64,000 nt of DNA from JACVRN01 sp035276685 (GTDB taxonomy: Bacteria > Acidobacteriota > Blastocatellia > Pyrinomonadales > Pyrinomonadaceae). The DNA lies in assembly GCA_035276685.1 (NCBI GenBank), contig DATELK010000095.1:1-64000 (forward strand), written 5' to 3'. Made by a program: the position numbers and the translations under genes. The notes beneath the pieces were generated by a model. It saw only the letters and a program-made list of their open reading frames with translations. It was not told the DNA's origin and made no database searches. Shown piece after piece: positions 33,801-40,940 of this stretch (the first letter of the stretch is position 1; each line of letters begins with the position of its first letter).

Positions 33801-36193
33801 GGTGCAGGCGTAGGCGTAGGGGTGGGCGTAGGCTTTGGTGAAGGAGTTGGCGTGGGTGCAGGTGTAGCCGTTGGTGAAGGAGTAGGAGATGGCGTTGGAG
33901 TCGGCGTCGGAGTAGGCGCAGGTGTTGGAGTAACGGATGGTGTTGGCGTTACTACAGGTGAAGGAGTTGGCGTGGGAGTAGCTGTTGGAGATGGCGATGG
34001 TGTGGGAGACGGTGTTGCCGTAGGTGACGGCTTAGGTGAGGGTGATGGTGATGGTGTCGGGGTAGGTGTGGCTGTAGGCGTGGGCGTTGGTGCCGGTGCG
34101 CCGTTGCCTATGATGGGAATCGTCACAGGATTGCTGGCGCGAGCGTCGGCCGTGACTACGAGCGTGAGGTTACCCGTGGGCAGAGTTGACGGCAGGAGTA
34201 AGCGCACTTCGTCCAGCCCAGCCAAATCTTGCGAGGCCATGAAGCTTTCCACCGCGACGGTGCGGCCCGCGATTGTTGCTGTAACAGTCGCGGCGCTTCT
34301 CACGCCCGTAGCGAAGACGACAACGCGACGCGGCGCACTGCGAGCGTCGAACACCTCGGGCGCGCTGTAATCATCGGCGTCCAGAAACCTGCCCTCTCCC
34401 TTGCCGTCTCCATTCTCAGTAAACAGTCCGGGCGCGGCTTTCAGGACGGGAACGCTTCCGCGTGAAGGGAAGCCGTCGGAGCTTGTCACTATAACATTGG
34501 CGGTGCCCGCCTCTGTCTGAGCGGGATTGAGAAAGACAACCTGTGTGGGCGAGACGAAGAGAAGCTGCGCGGCACGACCGTTGACGGACACTCTTGTCCC
34601 GCAAAGCTCTGTCGGAAAATTTCGCTGCGCGTCCCTGCGTGCCTGCTCCGTGCAGAGCGAGAGGTTTGTGCCGAGCGCTACAGATTGGCTGTCGGGAGCT
34701 ATGGCCTTTGTGGCGGAAGGCTCGTTGCCGAAGGAGGCGTAGTTCAGGACTCTAAGCTCTCCGAATGCAGGGCGCGCAAGGGGGCTCGCCACGTAAATCT
34801 CAGAGTTGTTCTGATTCTCGCTCTCTGTGACGCTGCCGGAGATGACGCGCGGAAAGTTGAAGGCGAGCGTCGCGCCGTCGTCGCTCAAAGACGTGATGAC
34901 GTTTAGCTGGCGGTTGGAGCCAGTGAAGCCGTCCGCCGCCGTGGGCGAAGTGGTGACGCGCGTGAACTGGGCCAGCGGAATGTCGTATAGATAGACTTCT
35001 ATGCTGCGGTCGTTGTTGGCCAGCGCTCCTGTCGTCGCCAGGGGGCGGCGCGTGGCGAAGGCTATGCGATGGCCGTCGCCGCTTATAGTCGGGTCGAGCG
35101 GCACGTCCTGCGGCGTAGACGCGGGCAGAACGCTGTTGGAGGGAAGCGACGTTATGCGGCGCGTCACGTTGTTGCGCCCGTCGAAGAGAAAGACCTGGCT
35201 CGTGTTAGGCGCAGTGTCGCCTTGATAAACGACTCGCGTTCCGTCATCGCTGATGGCGCGGCCCATAGTGAGAGAGAGATTAGAGACGCCCTGTGCAAGC
35301 ACGCTTATGGCTCCACCCGCGCGCGGCTGTCTGACGAGGTCTCGCGTGCTGCCCCCTCCCGCGCTTGAGTCTCTGACGTAGGCGACGTGTGAGCCGTCGC
35401 CGCTAATCTTGGCAGAGGTCGCGCCTGCCGTGCCGGAAGTGTCTGTCAGTTGCGTGAAGAGAGACGTGGTCGTGTCGAAGATAAAGATTTCAGAGTTGGC
35501 GTCAGCGTTACCGCCCGTCAGGTTACGGTTTGAAGAGAAGGCCGCGTAGCGACCGTCGTCCGAAAGCGAGGGAAGAAAATTCCCCTGCTGCGGCCTGTGC
35601 TCAAGGTCAGAGGCGGTCGTGTCCGTGATTTGATGAAGGGCGGAGCCGTCGAAGTAGAAGATTTCGGAGTTGAAGTCGGGGTTTGTGCCGAGCGGGTTAT
35701 CTGCGGCGGCGAAGACCGCGCGCGAGCCGTCCTGCGAGAGCCCAGGCGAGGGAGCGCGCGAGCGGGAAAGCTGCGTGAACGAGGGAGCTTCAATGCTAAT
35801 GTCGGCTCGCACCGCGCGGAAAAAGTCTGCGGCTGAAGTCCCTTCGAGTTTTTCGGTCGTCTCGAAAGCCACGCGGCGACCGTCGCCGCTCAGGCTCGGG
35901 CTGAGATTAAGAGCCAACTCGGAGCTTTGAGTGATGCGTCGCAGGCCTGCGTTCTGTGACGAGGCCCGCCATAGACTCGTGAGACAAAGCGCCCCGGCTA
36001 CGAAGAGAAACGACAGGACTGTTCTGATGCGCGGCAAAGTTAGCGCCTCCGTTCCGGCCTGATAAGCCTGATAGAACGCGTGCAGAAGAGCTAAGCTGTG
36101 TGGATTGAAAAGAGGCGCAGGGCGCGTAAGATGAGGTGACGGGTTAACGCGCGCTTTCCAGAACAGGCGAGATAATACAGAAAACATTTTCAT
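30806..36193 (-). CDS. Giant secreted multidomain protein (PD40, TIGR03437-like, Calx-beta, lamin-tail)
   Basis: 1795 residues (ATG 36193, or ATG 36187 with AGGA 6 nt upstream). A hydrophobic export segment lies near residues 58-74. Order: TolB/PD40-type propeller repeats (about 90-475, many SGDG and SDDG turns), a TIGR03437-like domain (about 485-700), a Pro-Thr linker of about 110 residues, a lamin-tail domain (VVINEFVVNPISGREYVEL), Calx-beta, lamin-tail (ISQLYGGGGNSGS), two Calx-beta domains, and a last lamin-tail domain (ISQIYGGGGNSSA). Calx-beta units show SISDASATEG and ending LND. This is a calcium-binding surface or extracellular adhesin-like design; no catalytic domain was seen. No sorting tail was recognised at the C-terminus (SLDLSVYFR). 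Confidence 0.88.
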   Translation of the reverse strand: MKMFSVLSRLFWKARVNPSPHLTRPAPLFNPHSLALLHAFYQAYQAGTEALTLPRIRTVLSFLFVAGALCLTSLWRASSQNAGLRRITQSSELALNLSPSLSGDGRRVAFETTEKLEGTSAADFFRAVRADISIEAPSFTQLSRSRAPSPGLSQDGSRAVFAAADNPLGTNPDFNSEIFYFDGSALHQITDTTASDLEHRPQQGNFLPSLSDDGRYAAFSSNRNLTGGNADANSEIFIFDTTTSLFTQLTDTSGTAGATSAKISGDGSHVAYVRDSSAGGGSTRDLVRQPRAGGAISVLAQGVSNLSLTMGRAISDDGTRVVYQGDTAPNTSQVFLFDGRNNVTRRITSLPSNSVLPASTPQDVPLDPTISGDGHRIAFATRRPLATTGALANNDRSIEVYLYDIPLAQFTRVTTSPTAADGFTGSNRQLNVITSLSDDGATLAFNFPRVISGSVTESENQNNSEIYVASPLARPAFGELRVLNYASFGNEPSATKAIAPDSQSVALGTNLSLCTEQARRDAQRNFPTELCGTRVSVNGRAAQLLFVSPTQVVFLNPAQTEAGTANVIVTSSDGFPSRGSVPVLKAAPGLFTENGDGKGEGRFLDADDYSAPEVFDARSAPRRVVVFATGVRSAATVTATIAGRTVAVESFMASQDLAGLDEVRLLLPSTLPTGNLTLVVTADARASNPVTIPIIGNGAPAPTPTPTATPTPTPSPSPSPKPSPTATPSPTPSPSPTATPTPTPSPVVTPTPSVTPTPAPTPTPTPTPSPTPSPTATPAPTPTPSPKPTPTPTPTPAPTPSPTPTPTPAPASEDEVVINEFVVNPISGREYVELLVTKAGGVDMRGWTLSDVASRVAGLAGSEGDITLPSSDYLAQVPQGTFVVIVLSAPAPNSNTLTEDTSTTDGNRSLVLIAGTTAGLTTAGTLDLAANENLVLYAGTRAAGAIVDEVLTGNNATYIEGAQWGDNSNATLSDNVDGDNNPATTQSGASNAIPGNASVAFCPASDTLDEFRSNDTGMRFTTAADSYGTPGERNSCVASDLSVGGTGPLTSISISDASATEGNGGAATSASFIVALSAPAAQTITVQYNTEDVTASAASDYAAASGTLVFAPGETTKTIAVAIKGDVLVEQDESFFLNLSGATNALVADAQGQGTILNDDTANLVISQLYGGGGNSGSTLKNDFVEIFNRGATVVDIAGWSVQYRSATSTSGNWSVTNLCGSTTGGSCLLQPGQYWLVQEAAGTSSTGGAVDIAEDAAGSIDLAATGGKVALVSSTNNLGSSACPVTGAGVQDFVGYGSANCFEGGAAAPVPSATSADFRRLGGCQDTNQNGSDFQAATASPRNSASLRSVCAAPSLSISDATATEGAGSVTFTVSLNTISTEPVTVNYQTSDSTAKAPDDYTSTSGTLVFAPGEVTKSITVNIGEDTVYEGDETFTVELSNVANATIEDRQAVGTIKDNEPQPLVAITDAAVIEPDAGGTATALFTVTLSEPSGQPVVINYSTANGTAVAGTTAGAGDYTAASGTITFPANSTASQTISVTVNGDTTNEAVCETFFVNLTLASGPAAISDPQGQGQITDTDGTKLVISQIYGGGGNSSASYTHDFIEIFNRGSAPVSLNGLSVQYAPATGTTGTYMVTALPNVTLQPGHYFLIQEGGGTIGSPLPNPDMVVTTSPIDLAAGAGRVALVNGTTALSRATCPADAALIDFVGYGSTAVCREGATSADNAQGPGNNSTSIQRKQGGCQDTNLNGPAAAGDFATGAAAPRNTATAPNTCGCSTSYASMLSLDLSVYFR
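33768..34101 (-). repeat. Tandem 6-bp coding repeat of the Pro-Thr linker
   Basis: An imperfect 6-bp tandem repeat on the plus strand (GGCGTx units with A/T changes) encodes about 110 residues of Pro-Thr/Pro-Ser/Pro-Ala on the minus strand. Synonymous variation is high, so the protein pattern, not the DNA, appears conserved. The array could expand or contract by slippage and change linker length. The plus strand also stays open and would read as a Gly-Val repeat, which I treat as a shadow. Confidence 0.88.
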
Positions 36194-36239
36194 CCTGGCA
36201 AGGAAGAAAAGACAGAGGTAATGATTTAGTTCGGAGAGA

Positions 36240-36335
36240 CAGGTCAGTACCGCCTGCGGTAGCGGGCGGGTCTAACATACATTGTGACTCTGGTCTAACT
36301 AATACCCGCCCGCTACCGCAGGCGGTACTGTCCTG
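36240..36335. repeat. Complete REP/MITE-like inverted repeat, ~96 bp
   Basis: Two inverted copies of a ~33-bp unit (36240-36273 and 36304-36335) flank a ~30-bp centre containing GTGACTC and GTCTAACTAAT. Each unit holds its own small hairpin with core CCGCC-t-GC-ggta-GC-g-GGCGG. The outer ends pair (CAGGTCAGTACC with GGTACTGTCCTG). The element lies in the divergent intergenic region between the giant secreted gene and the TIGR01777 gene. No transposase is near. Confidence 0.9.
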
Positions 36336-36389
36336 CTTTCACTTTTGCCTTTGTGGTCTGGTACTTTAGGCCGGAAGGGGAGGCTGTTG

Positions 36390-37289
36390 ATGAAGATTGT
36401 GGTGAGCGGGGCTTCGGGGCTGGTTGGCTCGGCCGTGGCCGGTAATCTCTCTTCGAGGGGCGCGAAGGTTCTTCAGCTTGTGCGGGAGACGCCGCGTGAT
36501 GCTGACCGAGAGATACTGTGGAATCCGTCCGAAGGGATTAAGGACGCCGCGAAGCTCGAAGGCGTGGATGCAGTCATACATCTGGCGGGCGAGCCTATTG
36601 CCGAAGGCCGATGGACGGATGAGAAGAAGCGGCGCATAAGAGAGAGCCGCGTGCGCGGGACACGAGTTTTGTCGGAAGCTCTCGGGAAGCTTGAGCGCAA
36701 GCCTTCCGTGCTTTTGTCCGCCTCCGCCGTAGGCTACTACGGCTCGCGCGGCTCTGAGATGCTGACGGAAGAGAGCGCGCCGGGCGACGATTTTCTGGCT
36801 CGCGTCTGCCGCGAATGGGAAGAGTCAACAGGGCCAGCCGCAGAGGCAGGCATACGCGTCGTCATGATGCGCTTCGGCGTGATACTGAGTCGAGAAGGCG
36901 GCGCGCTTGCCAAGATGCTCACGCCTTTCAAGTTTGGCGTAGGAGGCCGCCTAGGCTCGGGCGAGCAGTACATGAGCTGGATTTCGCTCGAAGACGTGGT
37001 GGGCGTGATAGATTTCCTGCTTGAGAAAAGCTCTTTGAGCGGCCCTGTCAACACAGTGGCCCCGAACCCCGTCACCAACAGGGAATTCACGGAAGCACTT
37101 GGCGACGCGCTCTCGCGTCCGACCATTTTCCCCGTCCCGAAGTTCGTCATGCGCGCGGCCTTCGGCGAGATGGCGGACATGGCTCTTCTGGCAAGCCAGA
37201 GAGCGGAACCGGCGCGACTGAAATCCTCAGGCTACGCTTTCAAGCACGCGGAGCTGAAAGCAGCGCTAAGGGATATTCTGAAGAAGTGA
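36390..37289 (+). CDS. TIGR01777-family NAD(P)-binding epimerase-like protein
   Basis: About 299 residues from ATG 36390, chosen because AAGGGGAGG lies just upstream and because MKIVVSGASGLVGSA gives the usual Rossmann opening (G-x-x-G-x-x-G). It belongs to the extended SDR group of E. coli YfcH and plant SulA-like proteins. The family opening WNPSEG, IHLAGEPIAEGRW and SASAVGYYGSRG (with the Tyr of the SDR site) are present. A C-terminal DUF1731-like segment carries PKFVMRAAFGEMADM. Substrate is unknown. It is separated by 19 nt from the end of the convergent met gene. Confidence 0.92.
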   Translation: MKIVVSGASGLVGSAVAGNLSSRGAKVLQLVRETPRDADREILWNPSEGIKDAAKLEGVDAVIHLAGEPIAEGRWTDEKKRRIRESRVRGTRVLSEALGKLERKPSVLLSASAVGYYGSRGSEMLTEESAPGDDFLARVCREWEESTGPAAEAGIRVVMMRFGVILSREGGALAKMLTPFKFGVGGRLGSGEQYMSWISLEDVVGVIDFLLEKSSLSGPVNTVAPNPVTNREFTEALGDALSRPTIFPVPKFVMRAAFGEMADMALLASQRAEPARLKSSGYAFKHAELKAALRDILKK

Positions 37290-37308
37290 CATTCTTAAAA
37301 AGTAATTT

Positions 37309-39204
37309 CTAATCGCCCGCGACCCCGGCCTCTCTGCGAGCGCCGAAGTCTTCGAGCGCGTCGAAGACCTCAAGCGCGTAGCGAACGTTGCCGAAGGGAG
37401 CCGAGACCTGTACGCCCTGAATCTGGTCTCGCACCTCCATTAAAGACTCGCGCGCAATCTTCAAGCCTTCGTCGCGCGCCGCGTCCTTTCCTTTCTCGGA
37501 AGCCACGCGCATGCGCTCCATAATCGAAGGCGTGACTCGAACGCCCGGCACCTCGTTGTGCAGGAACTCAGCGTTGCGGAAAGAGACGAGCGGCCAGATG
37601 CCAGCGACAATGGGAATGCGAACGTGCTCTATGCGCTTGAGGAACTCGCGTAGCTGCTCTGTGTCGAAGACGGGCTGCGTGATGGCGTACTGCGCGCCCG
37701 CCTCCACCTTCCACTCGAAGCGCTTTATCTCTTCGTCCAGATTGAGCGCGCCGGGGTTGACGCCGACGCCTATGCAGAAGGATGTCGGCCGCCCTATGGG
37801 GTTGTTGCCAAGGTCAAGCCCGTGGTTCAGCTTGTTGACCATGTTCGTCAAGCCGATTGAGTCTATGTCGAAGACGGCCGTGGCATCCGGGTACGGCCCC
37901 ATCTTGGGCGGGTCGCCCGTAATCAGAAGAAGATTGTGAATCCCCAGAGCAGCCGCCCCAAGAAGGTCACTCATCATGCCGAGCAGATTTCGGTCGCGGC
38001 AGCAGTAATGAAGGACAGCCTCTATGCCTATGTCGCGCTCTACAAGCACGGCCGTAGCCTGAGCGCTCATGCGCGTCTGCGCGCGTGGGCCGTCAGGAAT
38101 GTTGACGGCATCCACGCCCGCTTCCTTCAAAAGCCGTATGGAGTCCAGAGTCTTAGCCGCGTCGCAGCCCTTCGGCGGCAGCACTTCGACAGAGGTGACG
38201 AACTCTCCGAAGGTAATCTTGCGCGACCAGCGCGAGCGCTCTTCGGGCGCGACGACCTGTATGTCCGAGGGCGTCAGCTCGTCTATGCGCCGGGCCTCAG
38301 ATTCCTTGACGACGACGCGCTGCTTGCGAGGGCTCGCCGCCCGCACGGCGTCCGAGATGAGCTTGATGTGAGCGGGCGTCGTGCCGCAGCAGCCGCCTAT
38401 GAACTTCGCACCGCTCTGTATAAAGCGGCGCGCGAACTTTGCCATGTACTCGGGCGAGCACATGTAGAACTGTCTGCCCTGCACGTCGCGCGGGAGTCCG
38501 GCGTTCGGCTGCACGGACAGCTTCTTCTCCGTCACGCCGCGCATCTTCTCTATCGCGGCGAGAAGCGTTGCCGGGCCGACGCTGCAATTAACGCCTATGA
38601 CCTCCGCGCCCCATTCATCCAGACGAGTCGTGAAGACTTCGGGCGTGGTGCCGAAGGAGGTGTTGCCGTCGGGAAGGATGGTCATCTGGGCTATGATGGG
38701 AAGGTCGCAAAGCTCCCTGACGGCGCGTATGGCTTGGCGCATCTCGGAGATGTCCGAGAAGGTCTCAAGGATGAAGAGGTCTACGCCGCCGTCCAGCAGC
38801 GCCGAGACCTGCGCCTTGAACATCTCCTTAGCCTCTTCAAAAGAGGTAGGCCCGTAAGGCTCTATGCGAAGGCCAAGGGGGCCAACGGCACCGGCTACGA
38901 AGGCGCGCTCGCCCGCAGCCTCTTTGGCTATCTTGGCGGCCGCCACGTTGATGAGCCTGAGACTCCCTTCGAGCCCGTACTGTTGCAGCTTGTGCGCCGT
39001 CGCGCCGAAGGTATTGGTCTCTATGATGTCCGCGCCCGCGCGTATGTACTCCTGGTGGACTTCGCGCACGAGGTCTGGGTTCGTCAGGTTCAGCTCGTCG
39101 TAGGAGCGGTTGATGTAGATGCCCTTTTCATAGAGCATCGTTCCCATAGCGCCGTCAAAGACGCTCAGCTCGTCGGATTCAAGAAGTTCTCTGAAGGTTC
39201 TCAT
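37309..39204 (-). CDS. Bifunctional homocysteine S-methyltransferase / 5,10-methylenetetrahydrofolate reductase
   Basis: 631 residues. Residues 1-300 form a homocysteine S-methyltransferase barrel like the first module of MetH: FDGAMGTML opening, and zinc ligands Cys207 (GVNCSVGP) and Cys272/273 (GGCCGTTP). From about 335 a MetF-type reductase follows (FVTSVEVLPPKGCDA, LLLITGDPP, AQYAITQPVFD). There is no cobalamin-binding module, so it resembles Bacillus YitJ, and methyl transfer needs another donor protein or methyl donor. No Shine-Dalgarno precedes the ATG. The leader carries a promoter, a SAM-II-like pseudoknot and a terminator, so expression is probably shut off by S-adenosylmethionine. 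Confidence 0.95.
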   Translation of the reverse strand: MRTFRELLESDELSVFDGAMGTMLYEKGIYINRSYDELNLTNPDLVREVHQEYIRAGADIIETNTFGATAHKLQQYGLEGSLRLINVAAAKIAKEAAGERAFVAGAVGPLGLRIEPYGPTSFEEAKEMFKAQVSALLDGGVDLFILETFSDISEMRQAIRAVRELCDLPIIAQMTILPDGNTSFGTTPEVFTTRLDEWGAEVIGVNCSVGPATLLAAIEKMRGVTEKKLSVQPNAGLPRDVQGRQFYMCSPEYMAKFARRFIQSGAKFIGGCCGTTPAHIKLISDAVRAASPRKQRVVVKESEARRIDELTPSDIQVVAPEERSRWSRKITFGEFVTSVEVLPPKGCDAAKTLDSIRLLKEAGVDAVNIPDGPRAQTRMSAQATAVLVERDIGIEAVLHYCCRDRNLLGMMSDLLGAAALGIHNLLLITGDPPKMGPYPDATAVFDIDSIGLTNMVNKLNHGLDLGNNPIGRPTSFCIGVGVNPGALNLDEEIKRFEWKVEAGAQYAITQPVFDTEQLREFLKRIEHVRIPIVAGIWPLVSFRNAEFLHNEVPGVRVTPSIMERMRVASEKGKDAARDEGLKIARESLMEVRDQIQGVQVSAPFGNVRYALEVFDALEDFGARREAGVAGD

Positions 39205-39210
39205 TTATCT

Positions 39211-39263
39211 AAAAGAAGAAGTCCCGCGCCAAGCCAGCACGGGACTTCAATGGAAGCTGAAGT
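39211..39263 (-). terminator. Leader terminator with overlapping antiterminator
   Basis: On the minus strand, GAAGTCCCG (39240-39248) pairs with CGGGACTTC (39218-39226), and a U-rich run (TTCTTTT) follows, ending 7 nt before the ATG. The arm 39244-39249 can instead pair with 39258-39263 (ACTTCA with TGAAGT), an 8-nt loop alternative that would break the terminator. Two mutually exclusive stems next to a start codon are the normal expression platform of a transcriptional riboswitch. Confidence 0.75.
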
Positions 39264-39304
39264 GTACGGGGCCTCGGAAAGCTTTTGAAATCCTAAGGCC
39301 AGGC

Positions 39305-39358
39305 CGAGCTGTTTAGCGGATTATTTTTCGTGGCCGCAAGTTGCCTTAACTCACCACG
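39305..39358 (-). promoter_or_regulatory. SAM-II-like riboswitch aptamer (candidate)
   Basis: Read on the minus strand, CGTGG (39354-39358) pairs with CCACG (39329-39333) to form P1. The P1 loop holds GAGTTAA (39346-39352) and CTTGCGG (39334-39340), and the single strand after P1 is A-rich and leads to CCGCTAAA (39312-39319). GCGG can pair with CCGC to give an H-type pseudoknot. This follows the SAM-II order P1-GATTTAA-TTGC-P1'-A-rich-GCTAAA with near-identical spacing. One core base differs (GAGTTAA for GATTTAA). The gene below is a methionine/methyl-folate enzyme. A covariance search with RF00521 would decide. Confidence 0.6.
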
Positions 39359-39373
39359 TTTTCACTCACGCCG

Positions 39374-39402
39374 CTTATACGCCGCAAAAGCCCAACTGTC
39401 AA
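39374..39402 (-). promoter_or_regulatory. Sigma70-type promoter of the methionine/folate gene
   Basis: On the minus strand TTGACA (39397-39402) and TATAAG (39374-39379) are separated by 17 bp. The predicted start of transcription, near the G at 39367, lies only about 9 nt before the P1 stem of the riboswitch candidate. The promoter sits in the 230-nt gap below mutM. Confidence 0.78.
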
Positions 39403-39433
39403 GCTGTAATTGTTAACCGCGAGGCCGTGGCCG

Positions 39434-40267
39434 CTAGCTGCGCTGGCAGCGCGGGCAGAAGTAGGTAGAGCGCCCGCCGTGGCTGATGCGTTGAATCTTC
39501 GCACTGCATTTAAGACAAGGCTCGCCCTCTCGGTCATAGACTCGCCAGCGCCCCTCTATGCCGCCTCCGAAATAGCTCCCGTCAATATTCTCAGGGTCAA
39601 CCTTGCGCCGCGAGCCGTGCCTGATGGCTTCTTCAAGGACGTGGCGAATGGCCCTGTGCAGCGCGGGCACGCGCCGCGCGGAAAGTTCGCGGGCCGACTG
39701 GAAAGGATTCGTGCGGGCGAGGAACATGGCCTCCGCCGCGTAGATGTTACCGAGCCCCGTCACCCTTCGCTGGTCAATCAGCGTCTCTTTCAAGGTGCGG
39801 CGCGAGCGCTGCAACGCGTCTCGAAGATAAAGGTCTGTGAACTCATCAGAGAATGGCTCTGGTGCAAGAGAGCTAAGCTCCTTCGCCTGTGATAGCTCAT
39901 GTGCGCGCACAAGCTTCATCATGGCGAAGTGGCGCTGGTCAGTGAAGGCGAGCATCCGTCCATCGTCAAGATGAAAGAGCGCGTGCGTGTGCTTGCGAAG
40001 CTCAGAGCCTCGGGGCAGAAGCAGGAAGCTTCCGGTCATTCTAAGATGCGTGATGAGCACGAGCGAAGACGAGAGATGAATCAGAACGTGCTTGCCGCGC
40101 CGCGCTACCTGCTCAACGCGACGGCCCTTGAGCAGCCTCTTGAACTCTTCTGGCGTGGTCGAGGGCGCAAGCCCCGGTCGCAGCAGGCTCGCTCGAAGGA
40201 TGCGCCTGTCCTGTAAAAGCCTGCCGAGCGCACGCGCGACTAATTCGACTTCCGGAAGCTCAGGCAT
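39434..40267 (-). CDS. mutM: Formamidopyrimidine-DNA glycosylase
   Basis: 277 residues from ATG 40267, which places the catalytic Pro directly after Met (MPELPEVEL). A longer reading adds 16 residues and would bury that Pro, so it is rejected. The enzyme removes 8-oxoguanine and formamidopyrimidines and nicks the DNA. Other hallmarks are Glu3, the Lys in RRGKHVLIHL, the helix-two-turn-helix region (LIDQRRVTGLGNIYAAEAMF) and the C-terminal zinc finger CLKC...CPRC. Length is normal. There is no clear partner gene nearby. Confidence 0.95.
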   Translation of the reverse strand: MPELPEVELVARALGRLLQDRRILRASLLRPGLAPSTTPEEFKRLLKGRRVEQVARRGKHVLIHLSSSLVLITHLRMTGSFLLLPRGSELRKHTHALFHLDDGRMLAFTDQRHFAMMKLVRAHELSQAKELSSLAPEPFSDEFTDLYLRDALQRSRRTLKETLIDQRRVTGLGNIYAAEAMFLARTNPFQSARELSARRVPALHRAIRHVLEEAIRHGSRRKVDPENIDGSYFGGGIEGRWRVYDREGEPCLKCSAKIQRISHGGRSTYFCPRCQRS

Positions 40268-40322
40268 TATGAAAAGAGAAGGCGGGCGGTTGGAAGCCAA
40301 TCTGTGAGAGAGCACAGGCGGC

Positions 40323-40406
40323 TCATTTTTTGAGAGACTTCCTGACGGAGAAGATGAGCATTATTCCTACTAAAATCAGAAATCCTGAAAACAGCGCCTC
40401 AGCCAT
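40323..40406 (-). CDS. 27-residue single-span membrane protein
   Basis: A very short frame, ATG 40406 to TGA 40323, with AAGGAG 7 nt upstream. The product has an acidic start (MAEALF), one hydrophobic helix of about 16 residues (SGFLILVGIMLIFS) and a basic end (VRKSLKK). That is the look of a small inner-membrane protein with the C-terminus inside. Family unknown; the good ribosome site and clean topology argue against chance. It lies between mutM and the DUF3309-like gene. Confidence 0.55.
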   Translation of the reverse strand: MAEALFSGFLILVGIMLIFSVRKSLKK

Positions 40407-40544
40407 GAACGGCTCTCCTTAAAATTAGCTTGCTAAAATCACGCGGGGCATAAAAAGAACCCTGAGCCTAAACTCCCGAGCCGAAGCCGCCACGGATTAG
40501 GCCCCCGCCTGCTTTACGATTATAAGAGCCGTCTGACCGGCTCG

Positions 40545-40700
40545 CTAAATGTACCTGAGCAGCACCAGGATGATAACTATCAGCAGCACCAGCCCCAGCA
40601 ATCCGCTCGGATAATAACCCCAGCCTCGACTGTACGGCCAGCTTGGAACTGCCCCCAGCAAAAGCAGAATCAGTACGATTATCAGAATTGTGCCTAACAC
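40545..40700 (-). CDS. DUF3309-like small membrane protein
   Basis: 51 residues from a GTG start (40700), with AAGGAGGAG upstream. The sequence reads MLGTILIIVLILLLLGAV, then a short WPYSRGWGYYPSG loop, then a second helix LLGLVLLIVIILVLLRY. This two-helix pattern with the central aromatic W-P-Y-S motif matches the DUF3309 family as I remember it. Function is unknown; family members are small membrane peptides, often linked with stress or envelope genes. Confidence 0.8.
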   Translation of the reverse strand: MLGTILIIVLILLLLGAVPSWPYSRGWGYYPSGLLGLVLLIVIILVLLRYI

Positions 40701-40824
40701 GTCAGCTTCTCCTCCTTCAAAAAAGAGTCGAACCCTGTTTTCTGCCTGCGCCTAAAGGGTAAGCGCGCCGCAACTCTTAGTCAATAGAAATTAAGTCAGG
40801 CGCTCTGATTTGACGGGCAGTTGC

Positions 40825-40848
40825 TGCTTGCAAAATATTTTGCAAGCA
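40825..40848. promoter_or_regulatory. 24-nt perfect palindrome
   Basis: A perfect dyad with half site TGCTTGCAAAAT and centre AT, in the gap between the beta-propeller gene end and the DUF3309-like gene. It has no spacer, so it fits an operator for a dimeric repressor better than a terminator; no U-run follows on either strand. It lies about 125 nt upstream of the DUF3309-like start. The rest of 40701-40940 shows nothing recognisable. Confidence 0.6.
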
Positions 40849-40940
40849 CTCCGTACCTGCTGACCTTTCGACGGCGCAAGAGAAGTTAAGCGTGACGCCT
40901 CTATACGATGAACCTTCCGTATCTCTGTGGCGGCCCGCGA

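Noticed and set aside
33594..34370. Open plus-strand frame rich in Gly-Val repeats (258 codons)
   Set aside because: It is the antisense of the Pro-Thr linker; the minus-strand frame continues for 1795 codons with known domains on both sides.
37936..39288. Long plus-strand frame of 450 codons
   Set aside because: Antisense shadow of the methyltransferase/MTHF reductase gene, which has clear catalytic motifs; GC-rich DNA often leaves the antisense frame open.
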